Assembly: GCA_040878185.1 (NCBI GenBank)
Contig: JBBDMS010000014.1
Location: 1 to 35,067, forward strand
From: JAWXBK01 sp040878185
GTDB taxonomy: Bacteria; Pseudomonadota; Alphaproteobacteria; Dongiales; Dongiaceae
DNA length: 35,067 nucleotides
Reading direction: 5' to 3'
Numbering within the stretch: position 1 is the stretch's first letter; each line of letters opens with the position of its first letter. The translations under genes and the position numbers were made by a program. The notes beneath the pieces were generated by a model. The model worked only from the letters and a program-made list of their open reading frames with translations, was not told the DNA's origin and ran no database searches. Of the stretch, positions 1 through 8,124 are shown piece by piece.

Positions 1-824
1 ATTTTTTGGACATGCGCCGCGATCTCGGCCAGCGGCGCGAACCAGACCTTCGCGGTCGCCTGCATATGCTCGATCATGTCGACCATCGCCCGCGCCCGGG
101 CCGGGCGGCCCGAAATCCACGGATGCCACACGCCGATCCACAGCCCGCCCTCGCGCGCGACCGCGTCGAACTCGGAGAGGAACAGTTCCTGCGCTCGGCG
201 CGGCGTCGAGATCTGATTGGTCGTTCCGAGATCCCAGACATGCGCGTATTGCGGCCAGTCGTCGAGGATGATCGAGGTCGGCAGTTCGAGCAGCGTGCCG
301 CTGCGGTCGCGCAACAGATACGGCACGTCGTCGCCCATCAGCGACGAATCGTAGGCGAAGCCGGCTTCGTTCAGCATCGACGGTGTCGCCAGCGAGATAT
401 CGAAGCTCGGCGCGCGATAGCCGATGACCGATTGCCCGCTGATCCGTTTCAGCGCATCGAGCGCCCGCTCGAACCAGTAGCGCTCATCGTCCGCCGTGCA
501 GCCGTTCGGGCTTTCGTGCAGATAGCCGTGATGGCCGATCTCGTGCCCGCCAGCAACGATCGCTTCGATCGCCTGCGGATAACGCTCGGCGACCCAGCCG
601 GGAACGAAAAAAGTCGACCGCATGTCATACTCGCGGAAGATGCGCAGCAGCCGCGGTACCGCCACCTGCGGCCCGTAGCGCATCATCGACAGTGCGAACA
701 GCCTTTCATGCGCGTCGTCCTTGCGTTCGACCTGCAGCACGCTCTCCGCATCGAGATCGAACGTGAAGGCTGCGGCGCAGGTTGCCCCATCCGGCCAGGG
801 CACCGGGTTATCGAGCAGGTTCAT
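1..824 (-). CDS. Polysaccharide deacetylase family (CE4/PuuE-like) hydrolase, 3' end outside window
   Basis: The reading frame stays open to the window edge, giving at least 274 residues of a protein usually about 300 long. It has the NodB-fold signs: TFDLDAES with the metal/catalytic Asp23, and HGYLH (His99 and His103), the H-x3-H metal pair. The family includes HpPgdA-like peptidoglycan deacetylases, PuuE allantoinase and PuuE-related cyclic imide hydrolases, so the substrate may be a small cyclic amide rather than a polysaccharide. There is no signal peptide, which favours a cytoplasmic small-molecule hydrolase. It is clearly paralogous to the gene at 7063-7989: both begin with a PVPWP(D/N)G segment, and both share DDVPY, LDDWP and the GVWHP/TLWHP motif. 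The start at 824 is supported by GGAAGGAA just upstream. The fold is sure; the substrate is unknown. Confidence 0.85.
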   Translation of the reverse strand, partial: MNLLDNPVPWPDGATCAAAFTFDLDAESVLQVERKDDAHERLFALSMMRYGPQVAVPRLLRIFREYDMRSTFFVPGWVAERYPQAIEAIVAGGHEIGHHGYLHESPNGCTADDERYWFERALDALKRISGQSVIGYRAPSFDISLATPSMLNEAGFAYDSSLMGDDVPYLLRDRSGTLLELPTSIILDDWPQYAHVWDLGTTNQISTPRRAQELFLSEFDAVAREGGLWIGVWHPWISGRPARARAMVDMIEHMQATAKVWFAPLAEIAAHVQK

Positions 825-948
825 CGTCGGGTTCCTTCCCTCGGGCCGTTACGGTTACCGGCGGGAGACTATCATGGCGCCCAATCATGTTGCGCCGCCG
901 TCCCGGGGGTATAACCTAGTAACGGCTCGCCCCTTCTGGAGACCGCTT

Positions 949-1095
949 ATGACCCGTCGACATTTCCTGCGCGCCTTTTTCGCGGCGCTCGCCACCTTGC
1001 CGCTGCTGGGCATCGCTGCCTGCGAGAAAGGCCAATGGGACTCGAGCCGCGGGTCGTTCGTCTTCCGCAGCCGCGAAGGCGGCGGTCGAAACTAG
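949..1095 (+). CDS. Small lipoprotein, 48 residues
   Basis: This short gene encodes a basic start (MTRRHFLRAF), a hydrophobic stretch and a lipobox LGIAAC with Cys25 as the lipidation site, followed by only 23 charged and polar residues. The RR near the start could be read as twin-arginine-like, but the full Tat consensus is not convincing. GGAG lies about 10 bases before the ATG, and a TATAAC hexamer at 910-915 could be a -10 element with no good -35. The stop is 24 bases before the pirin start, so the two are probably co-transcribed. The role is unknown. Its size is small enough that it could be missed by automatic annotation. Confidence 0.6.
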   Translation: MTRRHFLRAFFAALATLPLLGIAACEKGQWDSSRGSFVFRSREGGGRN

Positions 1096-1119
1096 AGTGC
1101 CGTCACCGGAATTCGCACT

Positions 1120-2034
1120 ATGAGCTGGCGCCCTGCCGATAGCCCCGCGTGCGTGACCGCACCGGACTTTGCGCCGGTCGAGATCGAGATCGTGCCGCGC
1201 GCCCGCGATATCGGCGGCTTCGAGGTGCGCCGCGCGCTGCCGGCCATCGAGCGGCGCATGGTCGGCCCCTTCGTGTTTTTCGACCAGATGGGACCGGCGA
1301 CCCTGGCCGCCGGCAGCGGCCTCGATGTCCGGCCGCATCCGCATATCGGTCTCGCCACCGTCACCTGGCTGACCGACGGCGAGATCCTGCACCGCGACAA
1401 TCTGGGATCGATCCAGCCGATCCGGCCGGGCGAGCTCAACTGGATGACGGCCGGGCGCGGCATCGCGCATTCCGAGCGCTCGCCCGAAGCGGCGCGGCGC
1501 GCCCCGCAGCTTGTCGCCGGCTTACAGGCCTGGGTCGCCCTGCCGCAGCGGCACGAGGAGACCGAACCGACCTTTGTTCATTACGGCACAGCATCGCTGC
1601 CGGTCATCGATGCCGACGGCGTGAGGCTCGTGCTGATCGCCGGTCACGGCTGGGGCGCGCGCTCGCCGGTCGCGGTCTTCTCCGACACGATCTATGCCGA
1701 GGTGACGTTGGCGCCGGGTGCGCGGCTGCCGATCGGTGCCGAACATGAAGAGCGCGCGATCTACGTGCTCTCGGGCCGCGTGCGGATCGCCGGCGACGAG
1801 TTCGCCGATGGCCGCCTGCTCGTGCTGCGGCCGGGCGATGCGATTACGGTCTCGAGCGAAACCGGCGCGCGATTCATGGTTCTCGGCGGCGAGACGATGG
1901 ACGGGCCGCGGCATCTCTGGTGGAACTTCGTATCGAGCTCGAAGGAGCGTATCGAGCAGGCGAAGGCCGACTGGAAGGAAGGCCGCTTCCCGAAAGTCGT
2001 GGACGATAACGAGTTTATCCCGCTGCCGGAATGA
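1120..2034 (+). CDS. Pirin family protein
   Basis: This is a 304-residue bicupin. The N-terminal cupin carries the pirin metal site: His73 and His75 in RPHPHIG, and His117 and Glu119 in GRGIAHSER. That spacing is close to human pirin (His56, His58, His101, Glu103). The second cupin (about residues 165-260) has the AIYVLSGRV strand pattern. Bacterial pirins are iron-binding proteins; some, such as YhhW, act as quercetin dioxygenases and others bind metabolic enzymes or regulators. The exact role here cannot be read from sequence. The start at 1120 follows the lipoprotein gene by 24 bases. Its ribosome site is weak (CCGGA), so coupling to the upstream gene is possible. Confidence 0.9.
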   Translation: MSWRPADSPACVTAPDFAPVEIEIVPRARDIGGFEVRRALPAIERRMVGPFVFFDQMGPATLAAGSGLDVRPHPHIGLATVTWLTDGEILHRDNLGSIQPIRPGELNWMTAGRGIAHSERSPEAARRAPQLVAGLQAWVALPQRHEETEPTFVHYGTASLPVIDADGVRLVLIAGHGWGARSPVAVFSDTIYAEVTLAPGARLPIGAEHEERAIYVLSGRVRIAGDEFADGRLLVLRPGDAITVSSETGARFMVLGGETMDGPRHLWWNFVSSSKERIEQAKADWKEGRFPKVVDDNEFIPLPE

Positions 2035-2411
2035 CGGACCCGGCGCCTTCTCCCGGTATTTGGAGCGGCACTTCTTCGACTTGTAGCCCCTGACCGGCCC
2101 AACAGCTTTTCCACGCTTCGAACTCGTCGGATGGCCTTTTTTAACGGGCCGTGCCAGCCGGCATCAGCGCAAACGCCAACGCAGTAACCGTTGGCGTTAA
2201 TACTTTATGCATCAGCAATTCCTTAACTTGGCCTGTCGTCAATGCCAGTCGTAGCTGGGAGGAATTCAGGCTGGTCTCTGTGGCCAACATGCCCCGAAAA
2301 TCTCACTGCCTCCCCCCTTACGATCGGCCCTCTTGGACCTCTACATTCTCCCGGATTTCGCGGGATCCGTCCTGTGAAACCGCCCTCGACCCACAACGGT
2401 AGGCGCAATCC
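2035..2411. other. Intergenic region, 377 bases, no gene seen
   Basis: This gap separates the pirin gene from the secreted-protein gene. It holds the perfect inverted repeat at 2172-2198 inside a locally AT-richer stretch (about 2171-2230), with TTAATACTTTATG just after it. No open frame has a credible start or composition. No clear sigma70 promoter was found for the downstream gene. Confidence 0.5.
2172..2198. repeat. Perfect 10-bp inverted repeat (AACGCCAACG, 7-nt spacer)
   Basis: AACGCCAACG at 2172-2181 is the exact reverse complement of CGTTGGCGTT at 2189-2198. No T-run follows immediately on either strand, so a classical intrinsic terminator is unlikely. It could be a weak terminator or RNA hairpin for the pirin transcript, or an operator. 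Confidence 0.5.
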
Positions 2412-3656
2412 ATGCTTGGATATCTGAGACGGTGGCAGCCCGCGGGAAGGGCATCGGCATTTGTTGTCGCGACCACGATGGTCCTAACAGGTTATGCCGC
2501 GGTCGCGGAGGAGGCGGGCGATGGTGGCTCCGAGTACTACCCGCGTCGCACCGACTGGTCGTCGGTCGAAAGCACCAAGCCGAACGTCTCGCATTTCACT
2601 TATCGCGATCTGAACCGGAACGGCATCTACGATGTGGGCGACCGCCCGATGGTCGAGGTTGCTGTCACCATGTCCGGCCCCAACGGTGCGCATGCGGTGC
2701 GCCGCTCGAACATCCAGGGTTTCGCGAACTTCACCAATTCCGCCGCATCCGGACCGGTCGATGTCAGCGAACCGGGCGACTATGTGTTCGTCGTGCAGAT
2801 TCCGCCCGGCTGGGCCCTCACCAGCGGCAATGCATCGCAGACTCTCCATTATTCGCTGACACCGACGACCCGCGCCGGCATCGTCGCCGACGGGGTGCCG
2901 GTCCCCGCAGGTCTCGCGCCCATCCTGACTATCGAGGGCCGCATCGTCGAACGCGATCCCGACGGCGCATTCGTCGCGCGCGCGGATGTGGACGTGACCG
3001 CGACCGCACCCGACGGCAACCGGGCGACCGTACTGGTCGACGGCGACGGCCGGTTTTCCATTGCCGCCGAGCCGGGTGCGTGGACCATATCGGCGCAGGG
3101 TCCGGATGAGGACGAGCCGGTCCGGCGCACGATCACGCTCGGCAATGCGCCGGTCCGCATGTCGGCAATGGTAATCGACGAGGCGGCGCCCGAGCCGGCG
3201 CCGCACGGCCATGTCGTCGATTTCGAGTCCGTGACCCTCTCCGAGATCACAAAAATGCCGAACGGGATCGGCGGGCTGAACTGGAATGCGCTGCTCGCGG
3301 TCGATAACGAGTTTTATGGCGGCGAGGGTTATATCAACGGCACGATCTCCGGCCATTATGTCGGCTACAACACGTCGGGCTATCCGGTCACCATCGCGCG
3401 CGACGAGGGGTTCGATTTCCGCGGCGGCTATTTCACGATCGCCTGGGGAGCGGCCGAGGGCGAGACATTGCAGGTCCGGGCCTGGCGGGGCGACCGGCTG
3501 GTCGGCAGCGAAACCCTGCCGCTGTCCAGCCTCGGGCCGGTCTGGTTCGATGCCGACTATCGCGACATCACCCGGCTCGAACTGTCGACCGACCATTACT
3601 GGCAGTTCGTGACCGACGATCTCTCCTTCGGCCTGCGCTCGACGCCGACGAACTGA
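2412..3656 (+). CDS. Secreted protein with SdrD-B-like and beta-rich domains
   Basis: The 414-residue protein starts with a signal peptide (RR-containing basic start, hydrophobic AFVVATTMVLTGYAAVA, probable AVA cleavage near residue 32). Next comes an SdrD-B/Cna-B-like segment with the acidic loop DLNRNGIYDVGD (about residues 67-78), which resembles a calcium-binding loop, then PGDYVFVVQIPPGW, typical of such beta sandwiches. A second beta repeat (about 175-255) has the pattern VDGDGRFSIAAEPGAW. The C-terminal part (about 268-410) begins HVVDFESV and contains FDFRGGYFTIAW, like carbohydrate-binding or jelly-roll domains of secreted bacterial proteins. No sorting signal or enzyme motif is visible. 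An adhesive or matrix role is an inference. The ribosome site before the ATG is weak. Confidence 0.75.
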   Translation: MLGYLRRWQPAGRASAFVVATTMVLTGYAAVAEEAGDGGSEYYPRRTDWSSVESTKPNVSHFTYRDLNRNGIYDVGDRPMVEVAVTMSGPNGAHAVRRSNIQGFANFTNSAASGPVDVSEPGDYVFVVQIPPGWALTSGNASQTLHYSLTPTTRAGIVADGVPVPAGLAPILTIEGRIVERDPDGAFVARADVDVTATAPDGNRATVLVDGDGRFSIAAEPGAWTISAQGPDEDEPVRRTITLGNAPVRMSAMVIDEAAPEPAPHGHVVDFESVTLSEITKMPNGIGGLNWNALLAVDNEFYGGEGYINGTISGHYVGYNTSGYPVTIARDEGFDFRGGYFTIAWGAAEGETLQVRAWRGDRLVGSETLPLSSLGPVWFDADYRDITRLELSTDHYWQFVTDDLSFGLRSTPTN

Positions 3657-3761
3657 CAGGCGCGCGACGGCAGGCGCGCGGTTCCCCCGGTAGCGGCCAG
3701 ATCCGACAGGGGCCGGATCAGGCGCATCGGGCATGGCCGACCTCTACCGGAGACCGTCACC

Positions 3762-4286
3762 TCAAATGCGATTCAGCCACCAGATCGCGCCGTTCAGCAA
3801 AGCCGCGAAAGCAACCCAGGTGAGATACGGCACCAGCAGCCACGCCGCCGTGCGATCGATCGGCGCAAAGGCGCGGATCGTGCCGGCGATCGCAGCCAGC
3901 AGAAACAGGATCTCGACCAGCGCAACGCCCGGCGCCCGAAGGCCGAAGAAGAAGATCGTCCAGAGCAGATTGAGCGCAAGCTGGATGACAAACAGGCCGA
4001 GCGCGCGGCGCGCGCCCAAAAAGCCCGCGCGCCGCCAGACCAGCCACGCGGCGATCGCCATCGAAACGTAAAGCGCGATCCAGACCGGCGCGAACACGTT
4101 GTCGGGGGGATTGAATGGCGGCTTTGCCAACGTCTGATACCAGCCATCGACAGAGCCGGCAGTGAACCAGCCGCCGATTGCCGATACGGCGAGGCACAGC
4201 AGCACGAAGCCGGCGAGCGCCGCGACGGCGCGCCAGCCGGTTCTCGGCGTCGCAGCGTCGCGCGGCCGGCTCGGAGTTTCGGTCAT
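3762..4286 (-). CDS. tspO: TspO/MBR family membrane protein
   Basis: The 174-residue protein has five hydrophobic helices. It shows family hallmarks in order: W(Y)xxLxxPPFNPPxxxFAPVWIALYVSM with the WxxxLxKP start, the QLALNLLWTIFFF segment, and the C-terminal PYLTWVAFAALLNGAIWWLN. TspO proteins bind tetrapyrroles and cholesterol-like ligands, and in Rhodobacter TspO affects photosynthesis gene expression. This start overlaps the stop of the upstream glycosyltransferase-like gene by 3 bases (ATGA), so translation is probably coupled. An N-terminal cytosolic extension of about 18 polar residues precedes helix 1. The family call is secure; the physiological ligand is unknown. Confidence 0.93.
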   Translation of the reverse strand: MTETPSRPRDAATPRTGWRAVAALAGFVLLCLAVSAIGGWFTAGSVDGWYQTLAKPPFNPPDNVFAPVWIALYVSMAIAAWLVWRRAGFLGARRALGLFVIQLALNLLWTIFFFGLRAPGVALVEILFLLAAIAGTIRAFAPIDRTAAWLLVPYLTWVAFAALLNGAIWWLNRI

Positions 4287-5401
4287 GCCGGCGGGCGCCG
4301 CAGGACGGGGCCGACGCCGCCGTCGCTGGCCTCGATCGCGATATCGGCGCCCGGTGCGGCGAGCGCCACGATCTCAGCCCAGATCGACGGCAGCCTGAGA
4401 CCGAAATGATGATTGTCGAGGGCGAAGCGATGGCGCCGCGTCACGCCATCCATGCCGTCGGCATCGTATCGCTTGAGCGCCTCGCGCCAGGCCGCTTCGA
4501 TCGACGCCACGCTCGGCTCGCTGAACCGGACGACCGGCAGCGCACGCTGGATTGGCACGGGCACGACGGTGTCGATGTCCTCACACCAGTCCGGCAGGAT
4601 CGGCACCTGGCCGGTCAGGAGCGCATCGAAGAAGCGGGTCGAAAGATCGCGGTCGAAGGGCAGCACCAGCCCGACCTTATGCTGGGACCAGTCGCGCCAG
4701 CGGTCGGCCGGATCGAGCGCAAAATAACCGCGGCGGGCGTCGGATCCCAGCAGACGCAGCGCATGACCGTCGAGCGCGTCCATGCATGCCCGTACCAGCG
4801 TCGCGCGCTCGGGAACAATGCGCCAGCCGATGAATCCGCCATGCAGCGCGTCGTCGCGCGGTGCCTTGTGAAACTGCTCGAACAGCGAAGCGGCGCGCGC
4901 GCGGCTCCATTGATTGGTGCCGAGCGGCACATGGGCGCCGAGCACTGTTTGCGGCGATTTGAGGTAACCGGCACAGAACAGATGCCCCGGCAGCACAAGA
5001 TCGCCGAGCGCTGAAATCTGCAGGTTGCGCCGCCGCGAATGATGATTGTCCCAAGTCCAGACCGCGACGAAATCGGCAAGATTCCGTTCCCGGACGTGCT
5101 GCAGCAGCAACTCGTCGTCGGTCACCCGGTTGCATAGAAGGCAGACATCGAAGCGGCGGTCGAGCGCATCGAGCTCTGCCATGTCGCGCACCAGCCGCAT
5201 CGAACGGACCGGCGGCGCGTGGCGAATGGCGAGTTCGGCATCATCCAGCCCTTCGCTGCGCCGCGCGATGATGAGAATATCCCAGGCGGGTCGCGCGACC
5301 ACCGACCGCGCCGCCTCGATCACGCGCCGCAGCGGTGCCGCGAAGAACGGATCGAGCCTTTGCCACGGTTCGGCCGCGATGGACCGCGCGGTATCGCTCA
5401 T
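4283..5401 (-). CDS. Exostosin-like glycosyltransferase family protein
   Basis: The start at 5401 lies one base after the stop of the upstream gene and gives a 372-residue product; earlier in-frame starts would overlap that gene. The C-terminal half carries a GT-B-like donor-site pattern: VGLVLPFDRDLSTRFFDALLTGQVPILPDWCEDID, whose middle (STRFFDALLTGQVPI) is typical of exostosin/GT47-like and CgeB-like transferases. The N-terminal half has a Rossmann-like DILIIARRSEGLDD strand and a conserved TWDNHHS. No membrane segment or signal peptide is seen, so it should be cytosolic. It is the middle of a compact three-gene set ending with tspO. The donor and acceptor sugars are unknown. Confidence 0.6.
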   Translation of the reverse strand: MSDTARSIAAEPWQRLDPFFAAPLRRVIEAARSVVARPAWDILIIARRSEGLDDAELAIRHAPPVRSMRLVRDMAELDALDRRFDVCLLCNRVTDDELLLQHVRERNLADFVAVWTWDNHHSRRRNLQISALGDLVLPGHLFCAGYLKSPQTVLGAHVPLGTNQWSRARAASLFEQFHKAPRDDALHGGFIGWRIVPERATLVRACMDALDGHALRLLGSDARRGYFALDPADRWRDWSQHKVGLVLPFDRDLSTRFFDALLTGQVPILPDWCEDIDTVVPVPIQRALPVVRFSEPSVASIEAAWREALKRYDADGMDGVTRRHRFALDNHHFGLRLPSIWAEIVALAAPGADIAIEASDGGVGPVLRRPPA

Positions 5402-5402
5402 G

Positions 5403-6890
5403 TCATTCCGCGGCGACGGCGCGCGCCGGCGCGAGATCGATGCAACGGCCGTCGACGCCCTCAAGGCCAACACCGAGCAGCGCGCAGATCGTCGGCGCGA
5501 TATCCTCGGTCCGGACCGGCGGGAGGCTGGCAGCGCCGATACCGGGACCGACGATATGCAGGCGGCCGACGGCGCGATGATCGCCGGTGCGCACGCCCCG
5601 ATAGTCGCCCTCGAGCATGCCGATCAACGGCGATGCCAGCGCATGATAGGCAGCGGCCCGGCTCCATTGCGCCAGCACATCCGGCAGCGCATCGCTCGCC
5701 GCGCGCGTCGCATACGCGTCTTCGACGGGAAAGACCGACGCGAAGGCCGGCGGGCCGCCCTCGCCGATCGTGACGGCACGCAACGCCTCCATCAGCGCTG
5801 CGCGATAGCGGTCGAACTCATCGCCCGGGCGGATCCGGCCGAACAGTTCGCGGTCCACGACATTGATGCGGATGCCGGCATAGGCATCGTTGTTCGGCAC
5901 GACAAAAGACTGCACCAGCGCGGGGCGCGGCAACCCATCGGGCAGAAGCTCGACCCCGGCTGCCGGATCGGCCGCCCGGCCTGTGAAGGCCGCAAGCTGC
6001 TCCTCCCGGCTGCGGCCGAACGGCAAATTCCGGTTGATGCGCAACAGCGCCTCCTTCATCAGATGGCCGCCGTCGTAATGCCGTCCCATGCCATGGCTGC
6101 ACAACACGAAGACCTGGCAATCGGGGCCGGCCGTCTCGATCAGGGTGGCAACCGCCGCATCGAGCGCGCGATAGATGTCGAGCACCGGATCGCCGATCTC
6201 GCTCGCGATGTCAGGCTGATGACGTTCGTGGCCGGCATCGTGCAAATGCCAGCATTGATGGCCGACGCAATGCGAGTCACCGAAACAGACGGCGAGCATC
6301 TCCCAGTCGTGCGACGCCATGAAGTCTTTCGTCATCGCGAGTTTCGTCGCGATACGCTTTGCCAGACGGCGCCTGAACCGGCGATAGCCGGCGGCGCTTC
6401 GGACGACGCGATCGCAATTGCCGACCGGCTCCTCGCCATAGCGGGCGCGGATCTCATCGGCCAGCGACGCAGGCGACGTTACGAAACCGGCTCGCTCGGG
6501 ATCGTGCGTGCCCCAGTCGACGACATGGATACCGTGACGCAGCGGGGCGACCAGGGTCTTCGGCACGTCGATCACGACCGCTTTGCGGCCCGCCTCGTCC
6601 AGCGTCTGCCAGAAGGATGGTGCCGGAATGATGTCGGGATCGACCCGCTCGGCGCGATAGGTGCCGGGGTTGTACTGTTTAAAGCAGTAGCGGCCATGCC
6701 GCGCGGCCGACCAGCCGGTATGGAAGGAGGGCCAGACGGCGCCGACATAGAAGACGGGCGGCACTTCGACATCCATCGTCGCGCCGCGCTCGCGCAGGCG
6801 GCGGAACGTCGGCAGATGACCGGCATCGGCCCATCGGGCCACCAGGTCGCGGTCGGCGGCGTCGATGCCGATGAAAAGAACACGGGACAT
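5403..6890 (-). CDS. Alkaline-phosphatase superfamily (phosphodiesterase-like) protein
   Basis: The 495-residue protein has the superfamily layout: RVLFIGIDAAD with metal-site Asp10, the PSFHTG segment near residues 54-59, GDSHCVGHQCWH near 225-236, LCSHGMG, and GDHRAVGRLHIVGPGIG close to the C-terminus. Type I phosphodiesterases of this shape cleave phosphate esters or transfer phospho-groups in glycan or nucleotide metabolism. Two expected catalytic positions look changed: the usual nucleophilic Thr before AWTSFATG-like segments aligns with Val49, and the usual SDHG reads CSHG. Either the alignment differs in this subfamily or activity is altered. It has no signal peptide. One base separates its stop from the next start, which implies a joint function with the glycosyltransferase-like gene. 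Confidence 0.75.
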   Translation of the reverse strand: MSRVLFIGIDAADRDLVARWADAGHLPTFRRLRERGATMDVEVPPVFYVGAVWPSFHTGWSAARHGRYCFKQYNPGTYRAERVDPDIIPAPSFWQTLDEAGRKAVVIDVPKTLVAPLRHGIHVVDWGTHDPERAGFVTSPASLADEIRARYGEEPVGNCDRVVRSAAGYRRFRRRLAKRIATKLAMTKDFMASHDWEMLAVCFGDSHCVGHQCWHLHDAGHERHQPDIASEIGDPVLDIYRALDAAVATLIETAGPDCQVFVLCSHGMGRHYDGGHLMKEALLRINRNLPFGRSREEQLAAFTGRAADPAAGVELLPDGLPRPALVQSFVVPNNDAYAGIRINVVDRELFGRIRPGDEFDRYRAALMEALRAVTIGEGGPPAFASVFPVEDAYATRAASDALPDVLAQWSRAAAYHALASPLIGMLEGDYRGVRTGDHRAVGRLHIVGPGIGAASLPPVRTEDIAPTICALLGVGLEGVDGRCIDLAPARAVAAE

Positions 6891-7017
6891 GGTGCAAGCT
6901 TAAGGCAGCGCGGGCCAATAATTTATAACCGATTCGACGACCCCGCAGCACAACCGTATTGCCGCGGGTTTCCGTGCACTTGAGAAGACCATCCATTCCC
7001 GGTTGCGACACGCCTCG

Positions 7018-7049
7018 GGCCCGACTCGGCGCTTCGCTCGAGTCGGGCC
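7018..7049 (-). terminator. Hairpin downstream of the CE4 hydrolase gene
   Basis: GGCCCGACTCG at 7018-7028 pairs perfectly with CGAGTCGGGCC at 7039-7049 across a 10-nt spacer that can itself pair (GCG with CGC). It lies 14 bases after the stop at 7063 in the direction of transcription. No T-run follows, so it is either a factor-dependent end point or an mRNA 3' stabiliser. Confidence 0.45.
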
Positions 7050-7062
7050 GCGTGGGAAAGCC

Positions 7063-7989
7063 CTACTTAACGGGCGGGGGGCCGGACCAGGACGGGCCCC
7101 CGACATTCACCGGCTTGTCATAGAAGGGAAGCTTGTCGACCCGAGGCTTGTAGCTGCCGTCCTTGCGGCAGGCGATCACATGGTTGGCGATTTCCTCCAT
7201 GGTCGCAAACCAGACCTCACCGGTTGCCATCATCTCCTCGATCATGCGCTCCACACGCAGCCAGCGCGCGATACGACCGCTGATGAAGGGATGCCACAGC
7301 GTGACCCAGACGCCGCCGCCATAGTGGCGCAGGGCCGCGAACTCCGACATGAAGATCTCCATGGCGCGATCGGGCGACATGATCTGCATGAAATGATTGA
7401 GATCGCCGCTATAGACATAAGGCGGCCAGTCATCGAGCCCCATGTGGCTCGGCAGCTCAACCAGACTGCCTTTCTTTGTCTCGATGATATAGGGCACATC
7501 GTCGCCCTGAAGCGTGGAGTCGTAGATAAAGCCTTCCTCAACCAGAAGGTCCGGCGTGTGAATCGAGATGCCATGGCCGGGAGACCGCGAGCCGCGCGGT
7601 CGCTTGCCCGTGAATTTTTCGATCACCTCGATGCTGCGCTGGAGCCAGTAATGCTCTTCGTCACGCGTGACCAGGTTGGGGCCTTCATGGATGTAGCCAT
7701 GGAACGCGACCTCATGCCCGTCCTTCACGATTTCCTCGATCGCCTTCGGATAGTTTTCGATGCACCAGGCCGGCACGCAGAACGTCTGCTTGAGGCCGAA
7801 GCGCCGATAGGTCTCCAGAATTCGCGGGATCGACACGTCCGGGCCATATTTCAGCATCGATATCGTCGAGACACGATTGATCGCATCCTTGGGATAGAAC
7901 AGATGCAGGGAACTATCGGCATCCATGTCGAAGGTAATGGCAACGGCGACCTTGGCGCCATTCGGCCAGGGGACGGGTCTGCGAATCAT
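7063..7989 (-). CDS. Polysaccharide deacetylase family (CE4/PuuE-like) hydrolase
   Basis: This 308-residue NodB-fold protein has ITFDMDAD with Asp21, HGYIH (His97 and His101) as the metal pair, SPGHG, and WHPFISGR near the C-terminus. The start at 7989 is chosen because AGGAGAG lies 6 bases upstream and the paralogue at 1-824 starts at the same motif; longer frames begin without a ribosome site. It has no signal peptide. PuuE-type members open the allantoin ring and related ones hydrolyse cyclic imides. Position as the last gene of the ABC-transporter group, near an amidase and a glyoxylate-type aminotransferase, favours a ring-opening amidohydrolase over a wall deacetylase; that is inference. 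Confidence 0.85.
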   Translation of the reverse strand: MIRRPVPWPNGAKVAVAITFDMDADSSLHLFYPKDAINRVSTISMLKYGPDVSIPRILETYRRFGLKQTFCVPAWCIENYPKAIEEIVKDGHEVAFHGYIHEGPNLVTRDEEHYWLQRSIEVIEKFTGKRPRGSRSPGHGISIHTPDLLVEEGFIYDSTLQGDDVPYIIETKKGSLVELPSHMGLDDWPPYVYSGDLNHFMQIMSPDRAMEIFMSEFAALRHYGGGVWVTLWHPFISGRIARWLRVERMIEEMMATGEVWFATMEEIANHVIACRKDGSYKPRVDKLPFYDKPVNVGGPSWSGPPPVK

Positions 7990-8124
7990 GAGTCTCTCCT
8001 TTTGACGATGAAGCGATGCAACCTGAGGCACATGGGCAAACCACCCCGATTGCACATTGATGAATAAAGTCGCGTTTCGTACCTCGTATCCTGTCCGGTC
8101 AATCCGGCATAACAGCGTTACTCG

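Noticed and set aside
3700..3719. GATCCG/CGGATC hairpin between convergent genes
   Set aside because: The stem is only 6 pairs with an 8-nt loop and no T-run on either side; too weak to call a terminator.
5046..6983. 645-codon plus-strand frame over the phosphatase-like and glycosyltransferase-like genes
   Set aside because: It crosses two motif-bearing genes on the other strand and shows Arg/Ala/Asp-rich low-information sequence without a ribosome site.
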